A stretch of 64,000 bases of DNA from Prinia subflava (GCF_021018805.1 NC_086283.1:13839162-13903161); one strand, 5' to 3'; shown: positions 1-13,367, counted from the first letter of the stretch. Translations and numbers: made by a program. The notes: generated from the letters alone by a model not told the origin.

Positions 1-3000
1 TACTGAAATCAGTGGGAGTTTTGCTAGTATTTTGAAAGGGCAAACTCAAACTCTACATGTGGTATCAACTTTGACCCCCCCACCTAAGCTGTTTCTGAGC
101 ACTGAAAAGAGATGTGTGCTTTTGTGGCTTGCTCATAAAAAAATGATGTGTCCTTTATCCACTAGCAAAGTAAGGCAAAAAAACCATCTGCTTTGCCACA
201 TTATGGCCAAGAAAGGAAAGCAGGGATTATTACCTTCCTACTGTATTGTATGTGCTAGGTGATGATGCAACACACTATTGTGAAAAAGAGGCAAAATAAA
301 AAGAATAACCCTATTGAATAGCTAAAGTTAGTAACACTAAAACTGCTGAAAAATGAAGGTGTTTTACAGGTAAAAGCTTTAAACCTTGCATACTACAACT
401 CTTTAAATAGCTCCTAGAAATTCTGATCCTGAAGAGCACTAGGCAGAAGTGAATGTGGGAATTCTGCCCCAGTGAACATGAAAATGTGTTTCCCATATAG
501 CCTTAGAGAGGTCAAGACAGGCATAAAAGAGTTCTGCATAACATATTGCAATCAATTAGAGCAGTAGTTCTGCTACAGTTAATAAATTTTAATAAATAAC
601 TGTCATTAGTTTATTCTCCAAAGGTAGCTCCTCTGTCCAAATAAAACACTGAAACATTCTTTGCACAATTTCCATAAACCCTATGAACATTTGCAGCCAG
701 ACTGTGATATAATGATTAAACTCTTCAATATCTACAATGACTCAATGACCACAGGTTCTCTGATTAAAACTGTATTGATAAAGACAGAAATTATCTGTTC
801 CCTTCCATTTTCTTCTCAACTAATTCTACAGCCTGGAATTTATTTCTGCATCTCTGAAACACTAACGCATGTTTTGAAAACTTGTTTTTAGGTATATTCT
901 CAGCAAGTGCAGTAAAAGATCAGGAAATCAGACCCAAGTTTGCTAGCCCAGGAAAGTGCCTCATGAGAAATCTAGCATGAAGTTCCCTAAGAATTAAACT
1001 CCATTATTGTCAACTGACGTCCCAAGTGTCCCAATAATTTTACATAAAGTATAATAAGCAACAGTAATAATGCTGATATTACTTTTATTATCTTCCTTTT
1101 AGCTACCTAAAGAGCAAGTCAATGGCTAGACAGATGCACGTACATTAATATGCACAAGTATGTGCACACTGAAATATCTGAGAATAAAGGCGTCCGGGCA
1201 GTTGAGAGCAAAAACCAAGATATGAACCAAGTTAAAAAACTGACATGCAGAAAAACCATTCTGAGTGATGATTTGGTCGGGTTACTCTACGATGCTGAAA
1301 TGTGTTCTGTGCTCTAGGAAACACAATGAGCTGTGAAGAAAAACTGAATGGCTGTGGAAAGAACCAAGATTGCTCTAAACCTTCTGTGAGGAACCCATTA
1401 AATTCATTAATTTCAGCAACAAATCTTGATAACAGACCATTCATCTGCAAGAGGTGTTCCAGAGTGTCTACCAACCTTCTCTTTCTGTGACAGGCAAGAG
1501 GGTGCCAGCCTCACTCTCTGCTATTCCAACTCCATGTGTTTGGATAGTGAGTGTAGTATGGAGCTCAGCTCTAGTTTTCAGGTGTTCCTACTACCAGGGG
1601 AGTGTGGAGGCTGATAAAGCAGACAGTTTTGGGCTTCTCTCTGCCCTGCCTTCTGACTAGAACCACTGGGTAGCTCGTAGGCAAAGTGCAGCAGGGGCTG
1701 TGAGAGCGCACTTGTCCACACAAAGACTGACCACACTTATTCCGACCCAAACTTGGTGACAATTGAGCATATTGTTAGGCTTGAGCTGCAAATACTCGTG
1801 TGCACTCATGGATGTAACTCAATTTCTCTGTTGCTTATTTTGAAATAGAAAGGTCCAAACTACCTGTGAACGTTAAAGATCTCTTGCACTTTTTATGAGA
1901 TTATAAATTTTAATTTTAGCTTCCTGTCTGAAAACCAAAGAGTGTAATTACTCTGTGTCAACATGTACTCTCTTTGCAGTTTCAATTATTTGAAGAATAA
2001 TGTGCAAAATAAATTTATGTACACAGGAGACTGAATTGAGGTTATATATGCAGCTGCAAATGACATTTCTGACTTGGAAGTGATTAACACTCCATTATTA
2101 AGTTCATTTTAAAAGGAGTGTACATTTTAATAATCAAGAGGAAAGGTGTGTATGGAGTTAAAGGAGGAAGGGAAGACTAGCAGGAAGTAAGCAGAGTTTC
2201 TTAAATTAAAAACAGCATAAAATTATTTTCCCTAAGTAAAATGGGAACAGCTTCCTGAGTACTGAAAGCAATTTTTAAAATGCACAGTAGTTTTCATTAA
2301 GAAAATGGAAGAGTATATCTGTTATATACATAGTGAATGTTGCCCTCTATCAACAGATGACATGTTTGTGTCACCAAAGTCATAGATGAAACCAAGAGTT
2401 CAATACTTTTTAAACTGTATTGAATTGTTTGGTCTCAGAATCAGACCTTGTTCCTAACAAATCCTCATAGAAAGCTGGGCAGAACATTAGAATTTCTGTG
2501 ATAAGAAGAAAGGTGATATATGGAGTGTGAGCAAAGGACCTGGCACCACAGGAAAAAAATGAAAAAGTAAATGAAGAAGGAAAATGTCTGAATAGCACAA
2601 AGCAAGTACAGACTTGATTGTGCTGGAAAAGCAGGTTGCTTCAGGATGGCAGTGGTACTGGGAAAGTTGTAGTTTGCTTCATGCGAGCTTCTAAGAATAA
2701 CTTCTAGCAAGGTAAAATGTCCAGTGTTATAGGACAGTAGGGAAGGTTCTTTCAGGTCCTGCTACTTTAGGATGCTGTTTATGCATTTGAGTACAACTGA
2801 CTGATATTTTCTGGACAGAAATTGTCATTGCACATACAAGCCAACAGACACACTGACCTTTTCTTTCTCCCCTCTCCTCATTCCTGCTGTTTACCTAGGT
2901 AGAAGCCAAGAATAACCTGTGTTGGAATGCTCATAATTAGAGCCAAGGAATGTAGCTGATGGCATCATTTTCATTGGAGCTACTTAATTAGGAGATAGAC

Positions 3001-4330
3001 TGAGAAGGTAAATCAAATAAAGGGACATCAGCTGGAGATTTTTTCTGAGCAGGTATAATATAAAACATTGCAGGTAAAAACAATAAGGGCTTGAAGTGCA
3101 TTTTCAAAGAAGAGGGGGTTTTTGAACAGCACATTTTAATTAAGACTTAGACCCTGAAATACAGATAGGGAGTGCAGAAGCAGAAACACAGGATGATGAA
3201 AAACAGCTCTTAGACTAGCACGAAAATGACAGCTAGAACAAGTGAATTATAAAAAAATAGAGGAGAAAGCAGAAGGGAAATGGAAAATATTCAAAGACAA
3301 ATTAAATGTGCACCCAAAGGTCAAGAATACCATCTAGCAATATGTGGAGAGGTGAAAGCAGGTCACCGATCGAGAGATGGAATAAGCTTGCTTACAAGAG
3401 AGCCATCTAGCATGTGGCAGGAACAGCTCAGGAGACAGAGGACAGAAAAAACAAGAAATGGGACCCTGGTAAAGAAATGGGAACTTGGTAAATTTTGAGG
3501 GAGATACAGAACCATTTACTGTTTCATTCAGTTTTAGCTCAGTGTAAGTGTAAGGAGCTCCAGAACCTCTGTTCTATTTTTGAATAGTATAAAGGTCCTC
3601 TGGATTCTTAAGTGTAAAATATGGTTTGGGGAATATTCCTGAAAAATGAGAAAAATATTGCACATGGAGGAAATGAAAGTTTCAGTCTGAATCTGTTTGT
3701 TAAGCACCACTTTTAGCTGGGTAACACACAGACCTTGCAGCAGGATTCACAGCAAATGGATGCATAATTCTGCTGGTGAGAATCTGCCCAAGCTCCCGAT
3801 TTCTCTCTAGCTGTGTCTTTCTCATGTACTGAACATGAGTACAGGTGTTCATCAGAGATAGCCTAATATGATCAGAGACAAATTATTCAGCAGAATGTTT
3901 GCTGCATTATAAATATAACCACCACAGAATTTCTTATGGTTTGCCCCATGTGTGTGAATTATGTATTAAAGAATATTAGTTAGACTTGGTAGCAAAACAA
4001 ATACTACATCCATTAGCTGCCACCAGATAAACAAAAAAGACATAAGATTATTTGCAGATGCCCTCAGTAAATGAAAATGCCTTGATAGTGGCTAAAGCTA
4101 CCACGTAGATGATGAAGCACCCAAGAATACAATTTTTTTTTGTCACTATGAAAGACAACATAGTGAATGTTGAAATAAACAAATTCCTCTCTTATGAAAT
4201 GAAAATTTAAAAATGAATTCTCCCTACAAGTGTTGAGTAATAGAACAGGACAGTCAATGAAGACTTCTAGCATTTTTTTTTCCTGGCACCTCTAACAGGG
4301 TGAGTGATTACATTAATTTATTTTTCTTAC
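1..4330 (-). other. MMRN1 intron after exon 5 (partial)
   Basis: This is AT-rich intronic DNA between exon 5 and the next MMRN1 exon off the left edge. I looked for coiled-coil coding sequence on the minus strand and found none. There is no tandem array and no clear transposon. The short open frames here look like chance. Confidence 0.7.
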
Positions 4331-4504
4331 CTTTTAGAAAAGACTGGAAGTCTGTGCCCTTATCTTCATTGATTTTGCCTTCCAGAGAAGAAAGCATCTT
4401 GCTCACATCATTCATCGCAGCAGCAATGCTGTCAACCTTCTTCTGTAGAAAAGTTAGTTTCTTCTCCTGACTGCTAATCTTCTCATTCATTTTTTGAAAA
4501 AGTG
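4331..4504 (-). CDS. MMRN1: MMRN1 exon 5: start of the coiled-coil region
   Basis: This 174-bp exon starts the long coiled-coil rod. The translation (A)LFQKMNEKISSQEKKLTFL, then QKKVDSI and SSLEGKINEDKGTDFQSFLKG, shows hydrophobic residues at heptad spacing and aligns with human MMRN1 (LTLLQKKIDNI and SSLEGKVSEDK). The acceptor lies at TCCCTGACCAAG and the donor is GTAAG. Both edges are phase 1, as in exon 4. No further MMRN1 exon is visible at 1-4,330. In particular there is no long minus-strand frame that could be the large coiled-coil exon, so the rest of the gene must lie beyond the left edge. Confidence 0.93.
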
Positions 4505-7500
4505 CTTGGTCAGGGAACAAAATGAAAAAAAAAAAACCAAAACAACTAAGTACTGTTAAACATTGTCGAGTGAATTTTAAAAAAAGGAAGTTATAATTGA
4601 TTGAAAAACATGAGCTAAAAGTGGGGTGAAAAGTTTTATTCTGAAGTTTTATTTTGAATGAATCATCTTGATTTTTGTCATGTATCATATATTAGTGTGA
4701 TTCAGCAGCACAGCAGTTACTAATTACCAAAGCATACACATCCACTATAAAGTATTTATGACTTTACCAGAGTATTCTGAATGGTTAGCTTATTTTAATC
4801 AGCATAATGCCATTCTTCCTCAATCTAGCACCCTACAGAGTATTCAGTTAACTCTTATTTAGTTGATCTCCTTTAACACAGTCACAAAAGCATTCATTTT
4901 TACTCACCATTTATAACACAACTTCATAAATTTGTGTTATAGGCTGGTGTCTGAAGGAATACATATTTTTTCCATTGCTTGGATCAAAATAAAGAATTGT
5001 CCAACACAGCACCAAGGCAGAAAAACAGCTAAGAGATAAACTACTTTGGAATAATGATTAGTCTATCACTAAAAATAGAAGCTTAACCTACAAAGTCAAG
5101 TTTATTTTAAAACCTGCCCAAATTGTTTTTGACACTTGTAGTCACCTCAGGAATAAAAAAGCCTAGATGGATGTTTTTAAGATAGGTAATGGTGAAGGAT
5201 GCCTTAATGTTGAAAAAAAGGACTTCACATGACTTCAGCCAACCATCTGAGTTTGACAGGTATCAAACTTAGTCTGGGATTTTCAGAAGATGTTGATTAA
5301 ATTAGATGTTTGAATTCCTGTAAGCAAAGCTAGAAAACCTCCAACAATTCAGCCTAAATGGCCTATTTTAGGCATATGATATATTATCCCAAATGATCTG
5401 GGCTATACTACGGCTTAAAAAACTGCTATGGAAGAGATTCTTTAAGCATCACATACGAATATTTATCAGTCTAAGTTTACAGTATTGTTATTGATCCTTT
5501 GTCACTTTTCATTACAGTATCAGTGTCTATTCCTATGGCAGCAAACAGCTCTAATCAGAAATCATGTCTAAGTACGGGGGCCTAGAGGCTCCAGAAAAAC
5601 CCCAAGCAAGTTATATGCAAAAGGGCATATTCTTCTGATGACTTGTGTTCCTTAGAATTCTGCATGTAAAGATACATACAGATGCAGATGAAGCAGACCA
5701 AGACCCCTGAGAATGTTCCCCTGTAGAGGCATGTTGGTTGTAAAGGCCATAATAGTAAGAGCCTGGAGAGTTTTAGGTTTGGATGTTAGTGCCTCCAGTT
5801 GTGTTCCCTACCCAAGCTATCTGCTTACATGGATTGTTTCTAACTCAACTGCCTCGTTTAGACTCTGGCAGTTCTTCTGACTGGCACTGCAAAGATAGGC
5901 CATTGATAGACCTTTGTCTTCATAATACATTTTTGTAAGAGAAAAACAGGAATGGACACTTCTGCTTCTAGTTGAATTGTTACTATGAGAAAGGGATTTG
6001 AATTCTTTAGCAGCTCATGCACATGTCACCCAAACTGATAACTAATCTGCAGAGTGTAATGCTTTTTTAGCTTGGTTTCTGTCAGTTCCAACTGAGGGAG
6101 GAAGAGAAGGCAGACGAACCTCAAAGTGAGGTTTTATGCCTGAAAGTGGCATGGCTGCATAGTGGGAGCTGGAAGCAGAATCTGGCTTGCAGAGCCATAT
6201 CAATGACAGACCAGGGCAGTCAATCCTGGCCTCAGGCTGTGTTTGCGGGGTTGAACAGGTATCTCTCTCTTTCTAGACTGACCCAATTTGATTTAAAACT
6301 AACTGAAAAGCAATTAACATGGAGGTTGGAGATTCCAATTTCAGGTTTATTTCTCAGAGCATGATTCCCACTATCAGAAGTGGCATGTCTCAGAGCTTTA
6401 TTGATCAAACTCACTTTTTCATGATACGCCCTGTCTGCTTTACTAAACATCCTCCTCCCTCCAGCCCTGAGAGACTTGGTTGCTCACACAGTGTCACTAA
6501 GGCACAACAGCCTAACTCCCTTTCGAAAATGCCACTCTGTATCTCCATACCAGATTCAATCTTTCCCTTTCTTTTTCTTTCTGTCTATTAAGAGCTAACA
6601 TAAAGCACATACATGCATATAAGCACAGACATGGTCAAATCTCCATAAAAACCTGCAGCAATCTTAATTATGACATCCTGTTCTCTCAGCATGCATTACA
6701 GCCCACAAGAAGGTATTCAAAACAGCAAAACACAGACCTGAGAATATACCCTGCATTATTTATTTGTGTCAGTAAATGTTTCTGGATATAGGCCAGTAGG
6801 TGAGTGACAACAACACCATGGCATGGAAAAGATGATGGTTATATAAAAAGCTAGTGGAGGCAAAAAGAACAGAAGCATCAATAGATTCCAAAGAAAAGGA
6901 AGGTATTAAGAAAGTTCAAGGAATATGCTTCTGTTAAACAATCCTTCACACCATGGCCATTTTTTGGCTCCTCACCATGGAAAGTACATTTTTCAAGTAG
7001 ATAAGGGCCACCAATCCAGACCAGGCACCAAAACCAGAAGTCATATGCTACCTGGAAAAATTGAATGTTGCAGGATTTCTCCAAGACCAAATCTGCCAGC
7101 AGCTAGGACTCTGGCTGCTCTTGGAGCCCCAAACTCCACCTCTGACCTGACCCCGAGACACTGGGGGAATGAGGCTTTATCCCCATGAAACCTGGCCACC
7201 ATTTGCATTGCAGCATGTGTAGCCAACAGTGTGGTGCTGTCCCCCAAAATCAGAAACATCACAGGATTTCTCTCAGAGCAAAGCTTCCAGCAATTAGCAA
7301 CCAAAAAGCGGAGAAGCTTCTCACATAGCAGTCATCTAACACAGATTCTTGATATAGATCATTATTTGAATACATTTTTTTTGTTACTGACTACTCTTAC
7401 AATTTTAATTTTTCTGTACATACTTTTGTGAGACAACACTGACATTATATTCAAAAAACATAATATCCAGATTATATAAATAATGAGCAAATGTATAAGG

Positions 7501-7892
7501 CAGTAAGAAATACTCTCAAGCATTTCTGGTCTAAATGTTTAAACTCTCACTATGTTTCTTAGTTATTTGGTTGTCCTAGACATAGCTTAAAAAACGCCTG
7601 AGCTGCCCTTATTAAGGTATGAAATATTTTTTTATGTAAGAAAATATATAGCAATAACAAGATATTCAGATATATTCAGTCAATAACTTCATTACATTTT
7701 CTTCTGTGTGCAATGCTGGTCTATAAATTCAGTATCTTCTGCCCATCTTCATGAGAAGAGCAAACCACTGCACCATGACTGATAGAAATTGACATTGCAT
7801 TCAGGTGCCTTCAGCAGGCAGAGATTTTCCTCAAATTGTTTTTGCAGCGATCTCAGTGACTGGGTAGAGGTAAGAGCAATTTAAGTACTGAC
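4505..7892 (-). other. MMRN1 intron between exons 5 and 4
   Basis: This is an AT-rich intron of 3.4 kb. It holds a perfect 10-bp inverted repeat with a 10-nt loop at 4,912-4,941 and two diverged direct copies of a 34-bp segment at 7,072-7,105 and 7,263-7,296. I recognise nothing else. Confidence 0.75.
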
Positions 7893-7991
7893 CTGGCCCA
7901 CTGGGGTCCTGCAGAGCTCCTGGTATCCTCTCACTGACAGTTCTGCTGCTCTCAGCCTGGTTGCTGTGTAGAACTGATTGTTGTTCTTGTG
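7893..7991 (-). CDS. MMRN1: MMRN1 exon 4: linker after the EMI domain
   Basis: This 99-bp exon encodes a polar linker, (A)QEQQSVLHSNQAESSRTVS and onward, matching the QEQQSLIHTNQAES segment that follows the EMI domain in human MMRN1. The acceptor is CACTTCTCTAG and the donor is GTCAGT. Both junctions are phase 1, so this exon could be skipped without breaking the frame. The central part (ERIPGALQDPSGP) is diverged from the Gln-rich stretch I recall in human, in keeping with a flexible spacer. Confidence 0.92.
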
Positions 7992-8385
7992 CTAGAGAAG
8001 TGAGAAAAAGGATGTGAGTGAACCACAGAACATGATAATTGGGATGATTGCACAACAATTTTTTCTCTCTTAATTCTGTACCAGCTGTACCAAAAACTAA
8101 TCATCTGCAATGACTCTTATCTGCTTTGTGCAGTGTGGGACCACTTTGCTGCAGATGTCGACTGCCTTTATGAAAGGCTTCTCAAGAGTGGCAGGGGCTG
8201 ATGTTTTGACATATTAAAATGTCAAAAATTGCTTTATAATGAACAGAATTTTTAATTGCCCAGGGCTAAAAATTTTAGAGGAATATTTTAGAATTATATA
8301 AAACAGCAATACAGTACAGAGACTGTCAGCTGTAAAATTAATTAGGGTTTTTTAATGGTTACAAAATTAACCAGGTTTGTTGCAA

Positions 8386-8647
8386 CTGATTTTTGGGTTG
8401 ATTTTTTTGGTTTGTTTTAGGTGGTTGTGGTTTGGGGGTGTGTTTTTTTGGGTTTTTTTGTGGTTTTGGTAGGTTTTTTGGGTTTTGGGGTGGTTTTTTT
8501 TTGGTTTATTTTTTTGGTGGTTTTTGTTTGTTTGTTTGGGGTTTTTTTGGTTTTGTTTTTTGGTTTGTTTTTTTTTTAGGGTTGCTGTTGTTTGGGGTTT
8601 TGTTTGTCTGTTTGTTTTGTGGGTTTTTTTGTTTTGTTTATTTTTTT
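8386..8647 (+). repeat. G/T-only low-complexity tract
   Basis: About 260 bp are almost entirely T and G on the plus strand, with many GGG and GGGG runs separated by T runs of three to nine. The opposite (MMRN1 sense) strand is A/C only. It has no single repeat unit, so it is not a simple microsatellite. It may be an expanded and decayed A-rich tail. Confidence 0.85.
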
Positions 8648-8929
8648 ACAGATTACACAGATCTTCAACCATGGAAATCTTACTACTAAAGGCAATGGTG
8701 TTACTACATTTTTGCAGCACCTAAACAATAAGGCCTATTTCAAAACAGAATCAAATTCTAAGTTCCAAGAAATATAATCTGAGATTTATGACTGGTATAC
8801 ATATAAAAAACTTCACAAAGGTGGCAATTTTGTAAATATTTTCTCTGGTGATGGCAGATGGGATTATCTGTGCTTATTTTACATTTCACCCCACAAGATC
8901 TGAAACCAATTTGCAAATAGCTGGACTAA

Positions 8930-9085
8930 CATTATTATTAATTCAATATCACAGCTAGGGAAACTGAGGTCCAGAAAGTTAAGTGCCTTCACTCACAAAA
9001 AAGTAATGAGCTGATCAGAGAGCTGGGAACTGAATGGAGACTTCCATTTTCTTGACATACATTCTCTAGCCATCAGGCTTAATGG
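8930..9085 (+). repeat. MIR-like (CORE-SINE) relic
   Basis: The segment holds GGAAACTGAGGTCCAGAAAG, then TTAAGTGCCTTCACTCAC and GAGCTGGGAACTGAA, in the order and spacing of the MIR core and 3' part. It is old and diverged. MIR copies predate the mammal-bird split and survive at low number in birds. Confidence 0.6.
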
Positions 9086-10959
9086 CGTTGTTTTCCTTTC
9101 ATTATTTTTTCAAAAAATAAAACCTACACAAATGAGGTAATAAATTTACTAGTGTAAATTGATACCAATTTTTATATACTTGCTCCGTACTGCTCAAAAT
9201 TGATATTTTGAAGTCAATGTTCCAGGAGGAGCATATCTAAGGAATGCCACTTACGTGGCACTAATGTGATTTCCAGTACAAGCAGAATAACTTGGGAATG
9301 ATGAAATTATTTTACACTTCAAATATTAAAATCTAGTTTAGCCATAATGTGAATCTCCAGGGAAATGGATTAAAAAGCTGAATCAAGAAATTCCATGTTT
9401 CACATAGTTCATTTGAAGATAAATAGATTGTAATTAGGACAATATAAGGAGTTTAGGTTGTAAAATGAGGGTGTTGTACAAATTAGGATAGGAACTCAGA
9501 GGACATTATCGTATGAACCAGTAGTTTGATATAATCTTTTGAAATTGCCTGAAACTCAAAATCCTCAAACGGTTACAATTTCAACAGCTTCTGTTATCTT
9601 CCTGTGGCATGGTTATTGACAGAAGCTAAATTCTTGCAGTCAGCCCAACTCGTTACACAGGATTTATCAGGCGGTATTGTGATGATACAATCTATGACAA
9701 AGGAGTTGGTTACTTGCCTGTGATAAAGACCAGCTGATCAATGTACTTTTATTCTTTAATTTACTGGTCTTTCTGTTGCTCTAAATGCATTCACTGGCAC
9801 TGTTGGTGCTTCAGATGCCACTTTTTAAAAAGATATAAACTATCCACCTTATCTTTCATTATCCCTAACAAATCAAATGCCCCACGTTCTGGAATACCCA
9901 ACCCCTTACAGTTTTAATCACTCTTAAAGTTCCAAGGACATGTATTTCTCCCCATGTCCTTGTTTTACTAATGCTTTAAAATTGTTCATGTAACATTACT
10001 TAATGGCTGTAAGACCAAAGACGTAGCATCTCTGTCAGAGCAAACCAACCACAGAGCAAGTCCAGAGTGCACCGCACTGCCTCTGGCTGCAGCAAGGACT
10101 GGAGCCAGCGATGCACACACACAGACCTCACCCACAGCCAGTCACACATTGTGTACTTGTTAAATTTCACTGTAGTACAGGAAGGGTTCTTTGCAAGTAG
10201 CATTAGAAATTCAGGTTTTGCGTTTGTGAAACAAATTCAGAGGAGTCACTGGCAATATAGCTTCTCCTACATCATTCCTCCAGCATGGCTCAGGCCTTTT
10301 CCTAAAAAAATCACTCCAAGACATCATATGGTGATTCCATCTATGTGCCCTTTATTCCCACAGCTAAGATTTCCCATTGTAGATGCTTGATAACAGCAGG
10401 TGTGATGGGAGCACCAGACCAAAAACTTAAAACACATACTCTTTAGGGTAGAAATAGCCATCAAATGACTTACATTACAGACCTTTTAAAATCAGGAATG
10501 CCATGCTCAGTTTAAACAAAACAAAAAAACAACAACAAAAAAATTAGACAGCCAGACCCACCTTAGAGATGCCATTTGCAATAACAAAGCACCACAAAAA
10601 AACCCAAAGAAGCCGCAATATGAAATCCTGAGCAATGTGTTCTTCCAGTTGTATCAGAACAACAGGTAATGGATACAGAAATTTAACATTAGGTGTCTAT
10701 CATCCAATATCAGCCTAGATGTATAATTTATTGGCCCATGTATTTTTAAACACAGAACTCAAAATCATTTCAGGGAATATTAAAAAAAGTGGAGATTGGG
10801 TATTTTCGACTCCATCTATCTTTGATGAAGCAGGAATGGCTGAAGGGGTTTTCCAGAGGGGGGGGTTAGGTAGTTTCCCCCCCGTTCCCTGCGTTTCAAG
10901 GCGATTTGTCCCCTTTTCTGCGTGCTGCTCACCACACGCAGAGAATGGGACATTGCACG

Positions 10960-10971
10960 GCCATCTGCTGG
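10960..10971 (-). promoter_or_regulatory. CTCF-core-like motif
   Basis: Read on the minus strand the bases are CCAGCAGATGGC, which fits the 12-base core CCASYAGRKGGC at every position. It sits in a GC-richer patch inside an MMRN1 intron. A 12-base match of this degeneracy can occur by chance, so binding is not established. Confidence 0.35.
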
Positions 10972-12039
10972 TAAAATGGCATCACTGCCACGCCAGGGAA
11001 TTCCGTGCTGACAGTGGCTGTGGCAGAGCCAGCTGCTGGTCTAAACCACGTAATTCGGTGTTCCAAATGTGCATGAGGGAACCGGGATTTCAATTACTAC
11101 ACATGTAAAACTAAAATAAAGCTGTGTTTAGTGAAAGTAACATGTCATGAAGCCTGCAGCTGAGAATTTAAGTGTCCTTTTGTTTCAGTGGTTTTGCTCC
11201 CAGTAAAGCATTCATTATTCCCAGGTCAAAAAGGTGATGCTTTAATTGTTGACTTGTCCACATTGAGTTGTTTCATAAGAAATCACATCTACATTTTTTC
11301 GTTCTTATACATTTTCTAATAAAATTGCATTGTCCATGCTGGAATAGGATCCATGTCTTAGCCAATTTGGTCATGTGTTCCCACAAGGGAGGTAAGGTTA
11401 GAAACAGTGATCTGAACACATCCTTTCCGTCTCTCTCACTACTGCACTACCTTGAGAAGCATCTGTAACCAAGCAGTTACAACGGGGCCACCAAATAGAC
11501 CTTTCAGATGTCTGGTAATAACTATCAGGTGGTGGTGAGTGGTTCCTCCTGCCTAAACAGACTGAAATAGTTACATATGACTTCACTGTCCGAGAGAGAA
11601 GTTAAACCAGGAGGCATTTCAAATTAGCATTTGCTACAAGCAATCCAAACCACACTAGCAGCACCTTTCCAGGATCTAAAGGATTGTCAGAACACCCCAG
11701 TTCCCTTGGCACGGAAACTCTTCAGCGACAGTTCTGTCGTTGAACAACAGAGAGGCCAAGTGGGAGGCTCAGTGACTCAGGAGAGCCCCTTTCAGCACCT
11801 CCAGTGCCTCTCCCCTGCTGTTGTAGAGCACAGGATGACAAGGCTCTTGGGCTCCCAGCTGTTCGAGTTCATTAGCTGCCGTCCCTTCATGGGAATTGAA
11901 TAATACAGGCAGGCTTGTGCTGGTGGTCTGCTCCTCATGGGAGGCAGGATTCCAGAAGCAAGGAAGAAAAGCTTCTCTGACATAACACCTTTCATCCCAA
12001 TCTCTTTAAGCACTTCTACAAGCATTAATTAATTAAATA

Positions 12040-12205
12040 TCCCAGTGCCCCTGTACGATAAGTGTCATCTCAATTTTCTAGATGGATAAACTTGGTTATG
12101 CAGATTATAAGTGTCTTCCCCAAGTTATTCAGCAAGCCGGAAGAGGTTTGAAAATAGAACCCAAGAGACTTAACACCCGCTCCTATAACACTTCACAGCA
12201 TTTTC
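12040..12205 (+). repeat. MIR-like (CORE-SINE) relic
   Basis: The segment AGATGGATAAACTTGGTTAT, then AAGTGTCTTCCCCAAGTTAT, CAGCAAG, and AATAGAACCCAAGAGACTTA follows the MIR consensus from the GATGAGGAAACTGAGG block to the GAACCCAGG block. It is a second old copy in the same intron, in the same orientation as the one at 8.9 kb. Confidence 0.6.
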
Positions 12206-13367
12206 CTTTCTTCTTATTTTTTTTACACAGATGCCACTACAAATTGAATTATACAGCTTTTCTTCCTGATCAATGTTTGCCTGTTATTTTGATGCCATTT
12301 CAGTTTTGTCAGCTGCGACATCCCCTTCTAACGCTACCCTTTACATTTTTTTTGCTAATGTTTGCTTTTTTCTGGAAGGAAACATTTAAAACACTTGACC
12401 TATGTTTACTGGACAGCCTGCTGACAACTCTGCTCTGTTACCTCTGTTAATATCTGGCTCCACACTCTGCTGTACAGAGGAAAATTTTGTGCCTGCCAAG
12501 GTTCTGGGTCTTTGGCACTGAAATTTCCCTCCTGGATGTGAACAATAGTGATTTTTCTTCATTCCTCTACATTAATTTTTAATCACAGCCCTTTACTTTA
12601 CCACTGCTGATTGAATTCCCTATCACATCTAATAGGCTTTCTTGCAATATTCATTCATTTAAAACCTGTATGCTGATGCCATATCTAATTTTTCAAGGAC
12701 TGCTTCCTTAAGGCCAGCAGCAAAGGAATAGCCATTATACAGATGTAAAACTACAATACGATGCCACAAGTTTGATCACCAGGGCAGAGGTAAAAGGCTA
12801 TTCTGTCAAAAAGGGCACAATTATACAGGGAGCATGTGTAATACCTAGAAAAATTCAACCACAGTTGAAATGAACAGCAGAAGGACTACAAAATTCAGAG
12901 AAGTAAAAAACTGATACATTATTTATCGCAAACAGAATACATTCTTAGAGCCTGAAACCAAATGGCAAAAGAGTAACAGTGCTGTAGAGGAATATTACAG
13001 CAAGTACTCAATAGAGGACTTGAATTTAATATCCCTAGCACTGTAATACTCAGTAACTAAAAGGTCAAAAGTAGAGACACGCTGAATGCAAACTCCATAT
13101 TTTAGCAAAATGAAATATGGCTGGAATTTTTATGAGCTTTGTTTAGAGTGGAAAAGGGGAAAGGACATTCTGCTTAGCTGCTCTGGAAATTCGTGTGCAG
13201 GGCAGAGTCAACATCCCAAAGCACTTTAGTTTACTGTGCCTTTTATCTGGTTTTGATTTAAGAAAAAGCACTGATTGTTTTTCATCAGAACCATTTGCTT
13301 ACAGATCAAACTTGCATTGTTTTCTTTTGCTGAAGTGAATAGTTCAGATACTTGTAACTCTACTCAC

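Larger units (their letters stand above)
7992..13367 (-). other. MMRN1 intron between exons 4 and 3
   Basis: This 5.4-kb intron holds a G/T-only tract at 8,386-8,647, two MIR-like SINE relics (8,930-9,085 and 12,040-12,205), and a GC-richer patch at 10,850-11,070 with a G-run/C-run hairpin and a CTCF-like core at 10,960-10,971. Confidence 0.75.

Noticed and set aside
1..4330. Further MMRN1 exons at the left end
   Set aside because: I found no minus-strand frame with coiled-coil character or suitable splice sites.
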